Shown piece by piece: positions 61,641 to 64,000 of a DNA stretch of 64,000 bases. The notes under the pieces are model-generated. The model did not search any database, was not told the origin of the DNA, and worked only from the letters and a program-made list of their open reading frames with translations. Each line of letters starts with the position of its first letter. Position 1 is the first letter of the stretch. The stretch comes from Fulvivirga ulvae (lineage in GTDB: Bacteria > Bacteroidota > Bacteroidia > Cytophagales > Cyclobacteriaceae), in the NCBI RefSeq assembly GCF_021389975.1, contig NZ_CP089981.1, positions 3,373,501 to 3,437,500 on the forward strand, read 5' to 3'. A program made the translations under genes and the position numbers.

Positions 61641-62876
61641 TTACCTGTATACTATCCCATTTTTCATTACCATCTCAACCTCTTTCAGCGTATGAATATT
61701 CTTAAGCGGATTTTCTCTGACAACAATAATATCTGCTACCATACCTTTGGATATAGAACCACAATGCTCGCCTATACCTATCAGGTTCGCTGCATGGATG
61801 GTCATAGATTGTATAATTTCCAGCGGAGTATATCCTGCATCAAGATGGCTATCTATAAATGTCAGTGTGGCGGTGCCTCTGTTATGGCCTGGCAAAGTAC
61901 TTATCACATCACTGCCAAAAGCAACTTTTACCCCAGCTTCCCGGGCTTCTCTCAGAGTTTTTACAGCTTTTTCATACATTTTTTCAGGATCATCATACCA
62001 CATAGACTGAAAAGCAGGTAGTGAAAAGGTAGTGCTTACAAAATATATTCCCTTTTCTTTTGCTTTGATAAATGTTTCACGATCCATTTCAAAACCATGC
62101 TCAATAGAGGCCACGCCTGCTTCTATGGCATTGTGAGCACCTTTTTTAGTGGCACAGTGAGCTGCCACCTTAAGCCCCGCTTCTGCGGCTTCTTCAACTA
62201 TAAATTTAATATCATCAGCAGAATAGATGTATTTCTGATCGTCAACAACAATTTTTATAACTTTAGCTCCAAAATGAATGTTTTCGCGGATAGCCTTCTT
62301 TATCTCATCTCTCGTATCGGCAAAGAAATATTCGGGCTGGGTAATATCAGGTTTTTCCGGGGTCACCCCACGTTGTCCGCCAAATGGAGCAATCAGCCTG
62401 CCTGCGTTGATGACAGTTGGCCCGGGTATCATTCCTTTTTCAATTCCGATTCGCAGATCGGTGCATATGTAGTTACCAGAATTGCCAACATCCCTTACTG
62501 TTGTAAAACCGGCCATTAGCATATCCTTTGCGTTAACCACGCCCTGTATGGCTCTATAGCCTGTAGTGTGGGTCATGATGCTCATAGCATAACCATCATC
62601 TTCAATGTCCCAGCACAAGTGTGTATGACAGTCCATCAGTCCCGGCATGACATATTTATCTGACATGTCAATAATCTCAGCATGCTTAGGCGTATCTATA
62701 TTTTTACCAATTGCAATTATTGTACTGCCATCTATGACTATAGTCTGATCTTTAGTCATTTCCCCGGTAGATACATTTAGTACTCCTCCCGCTTTTATGA
62801 CCTTTACCTGTGAAGTAGAGATGAAAACCACACAGCACTGTAAAATGATGGTTAAAAAAAGAGTTATATATTTCAT
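61641..62876 (-). CDS. Secreted amidohydrolase (imidazolonepropionase-like)
   Basis: A 411-aa metal-dependent hydrolase with a signal peptide (about 1-22). The metal HxH is in MPGLMDCHTHLCWD, and the bridging Lys may be in VIKIVVDDQKY. The later His residues are in AAHCATKKGAHNAIEAG and ASIEHGFEM, and the final Asp is in VAFGSDVISTLPGHNRG. Exported members of this group hydrolyse Xaa-Pro-like or other amide bonds in dipeptides, which would fit uptake of protease products from the neighbouring secreted proteases (inference). It converges on the collagenase gene. Confidence 0.88.
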   Translation of the reverse strand: MKYITLFLTIILQCCVVFISTSQVKVIKAGGVLNVSTGEMTKDQTIVIDGSTIIAIGKNIDTPKHAEIIDMSDKYVMPGLMDCHTHLCWDIEDDGYAMSIMTHTTGYRAIQGVVNAKDMLMAGFTTVRDVGNSGNYICTDLRIGIEKGMIPGPTVINAGRLIAPFGGQRGVTPEKPDITQPEYFFADTRDEIKKAIRENIHFGAKVIKIVVDDQKYIYSADDIKFIVEEAAEAGLKVAAHCATKKGAHNAIEAGVASIEHGFEMDRETFIKAKEKGIYFVSTTFSLPAFQSMWYDDPEKMYEKAVKTLREAREAGVKVAFGSDVISTLPGHNRGTATLTFIDSHLDAGYTPLEIIQSMTIHAANLIGIGEHCGSISKGMVADIIVVRENPLKNIHTLKEVEMVMKNGIVYR

Positions 62877-63085
62877 ATTTAAAAGATTTTGTGATCATTT
62901 AAAACTACCCAGAATTCGGAAGCGGAAGATTCAATATATAATCATGTATTGGTACGATTTTAACCATTAGTGATAGTGATAAAGTATTAGTAAGCAAGTT
63001 ATTACGATTAAAGCGGAGCAGGGTGCAAGCTTCTGTATAGGCCTCTGAATCCGGGTTTTAAGCTAAAATCATGTATTTTTGACTT
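62877..63085. other. Divergent intergenic region
   Basis: This 209-nt region lies between the amidohydrolase and the histidine kinase. A TATTTTTG box (63074-63081) is the only recognisable signal. Confidence 0.4.
63074..63081 (+). promoter_or_regulatory. Histidine kinase minus-7 promoter box (TATTTTTG)
   Basis: A TAnnTTTG match ending 4 nt before the kinase ATG, as in rlmN and marC. A leaderless transcript is implied if it is used. Confidence 0.35.
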
Positions 63086-64000
63086 ATGGAATCTGAGAAT
63101 ATCATTGAGATACTGAATGAAAGGATCAAGGAGCTTACATGCCTGTATGAAATATCCAATATTGTTACACGGCATTCAGATTGTTATACAGATACTATGA
63201 ATGCGGTGGTCAGGGCCATTCCCAAAGCTTGGAAATACCCGCAACATGCGGTTGCAGAGATTCAGCTTTTAGACGGTAGCTTTTGCTCGGGTACATCACC
63301 GGAAGTAGTGGTGAGCCAGGAAACAGAAATAGAAGTGGATGGCCAGAGCCGTGGTACGTTAAGCATACACTACCCTGCTGCTGAGTTTAGTGTGAAGGAT
63401 TTTCTGGTCGAAGAAGCTCAGCTACTTCAAAAACTGGCCAATGAAATAAGCAATATTATAGAAAGATTTGAACATAGAAAGAAAGAAGAGATATTAGAAA
63501 GGAAAGTGCGGCATAACGACAGGCTGGCGATTTTAGGACAGATAGCCGCAGGTATAGCCCATGAAATTAATACACCTCTGACGAGTATTCTGGGATTTTC
63601 AGAACTTATACAAGAAAATGAAGAAAATATTAAAGGCGATACAGAGAAAATTATAAACGCGGCTCTGCATGCCCGGGAAGTAGTTAAAAAGCTAATGTTT
63701 TTTGCCTGTGAAATGCCCAGACAAATGCAGCAGGTGACCATTACCCCTTTACTTGAAGACGCAATTAAATTATTGAACCCATCATTGCAAAAAGCTGGCA
63801 TTACCCTGGAGTTTATACCGGCACCTGAAGATAAGGAAGTGATGATCGAACTCGATCCTGTACAGATCACTCAGGTTATTTTTAACCTTATCATTAATGC
63901 TATCCAGGCTACCCCACCGAAAGGCCATATTGAGATTAGTACACATGTAGACGGTAAATATTTAGTAGTAAGCTTTAAGGATAATGGAAGTGGAATACCC
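63086..64000 (+). CDS. Sensor histidine kinase (partial, cut by window end)
   Basis: 305 codons are open from the ATG at 63086 to the window edge. An N-terminal GAF-like sensor (about 1-125, ELTCLYEISNIVTRHSDC) is followed by a helical linker, HisKA with the phospho-His in AAGIAHEINTPLTS, and HATPase motifs (VIFNLIINAIQATP, DNGSGIP at the edge). No membrane segment is seen, so it is a cytoplasmic sensor. It may be a hybrid kinase continuing with a receiver beyond the window. The ligand is unknown. Confidence 0.92.
   Translation, partial: MESENIIEILNERIKELTCLYEISNIVTRHSDCYTDTMNAVVRAIPKAWKYPQHAVAEIQLLDGSFCSGTSPEVVVSQETEIEVDGQSRGTLSIHYPAAEFSVKDFLVEEAQLLQKLANEISNIIERFEHRKKEEILERKVRHNDRLAILGQIAAGIAHEINTPLTSILGFSELIQENEENIKGDTEKIINAALHAREVVKKLMFFACEMPRQMQQVTITPLLEDAIKLLNPSLQKAGITLEFIPAPEDKEVMIELDPVQITQVIFNLIINAIQATPPKGHIEISTHVDGKYLVVSFKDNGSGIP

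Noticed and set aside
1..64000. CRISPR arrays, rRNA genes, insertion sequences, prophage modules
   Set aside because: No regularly spaced repeats, rRNA-like sequence, transposase or phage structural genes were seen on either strand.

Overview
The window looks like the chromosome of a gliding, marine-type member of the Bacteroidota, most likely of the order Cytophagales (inference). The evidence is the Bacteroidota promoter signature (TAnnTTTG minus-7 boxes), two giant secreted peptidases with C-terminal type IX secretion (T9SS) sorting domains, GEVED/PKD domains, a phosphosulfolactate synthase, and families such as DUF4407, DUF368 and MarC. Genes are mostly single-copy housekeeping genes in short operons. 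No prophage, CRISPR array, rRNA or insertion sequence was seen.

Layout. 1-12.3 kb: rhomboid protease, rlmN, thioesterase, an OmpA/TPR envelope protein, DUF456, marC-rnhA, aroQ with an aminotransferase, xerD, DUF4407 and pyrD. 12.4-17.7 kb: ftsK, a LolA-like carrier and a large conserved hypothetical. 18.4-27 kb: response regulator, ALDH7-type aldehyde dehydrogenase, HtrA protease, uvrB, methyltransferase and two uncharacterised genes. 27.2-31.1 kb: a tight minus-strand operon of TPR protein, phosphosulfolactate synthase, DUF368 and aroE. 31.1-37.8 kb: an exopolysaccharide export locus (Wza-like, Wzc-like kinase, PHP phosphatase, RmlC, glycosyltransferase, NAD-dependent epimerase) without a visible flippase or polymerase. 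38-39.2 kb: hflX, then tRNA-Arg(CCU).

39.3-41.1 kb is the most unusual stretch. It is an AT-rich interval between the tRNA-Arg 3' end and a degenerate second copy of that 3' end plus its terminator. It carries an orphan 275-aa gene whose stop lies 4 nt before a 131-bp inverted repeat with perfect integron attC core boxes (GCCTAAC...GTTAGGT). This looks like a lone integron-type gene cassette or the remnant of an island. A TACCCAA-N2-TTGGGTA palindrome occurs both here and at 51.2 kb.

41.4-51.9 kb is an accessory and regulatory block. It holds heme oxygenase plus bacteriophytochrome (red/far-red sensing), DUF1330, a TetR regulator with palindromic operators beside an alpha/beta hydrolase, a Crp/Fnr regulator, an SDR oxidoreductase, an SMR transporter, an HPP membrane protein, a repeat-rich surface protein and an ATPase. 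52-61.5 kb is a secreted-protease block: an M57 lipoprotein, an M43 metalloprotease and an M9 collagenase-like protease. The last two share a 1.38-kb nearly identical DNA segment. The window ends with an amidohydrolase and a histidine kinase cut by the right edge.

All functional calls rest on reading motifs in the translated sequence. No database search was run.
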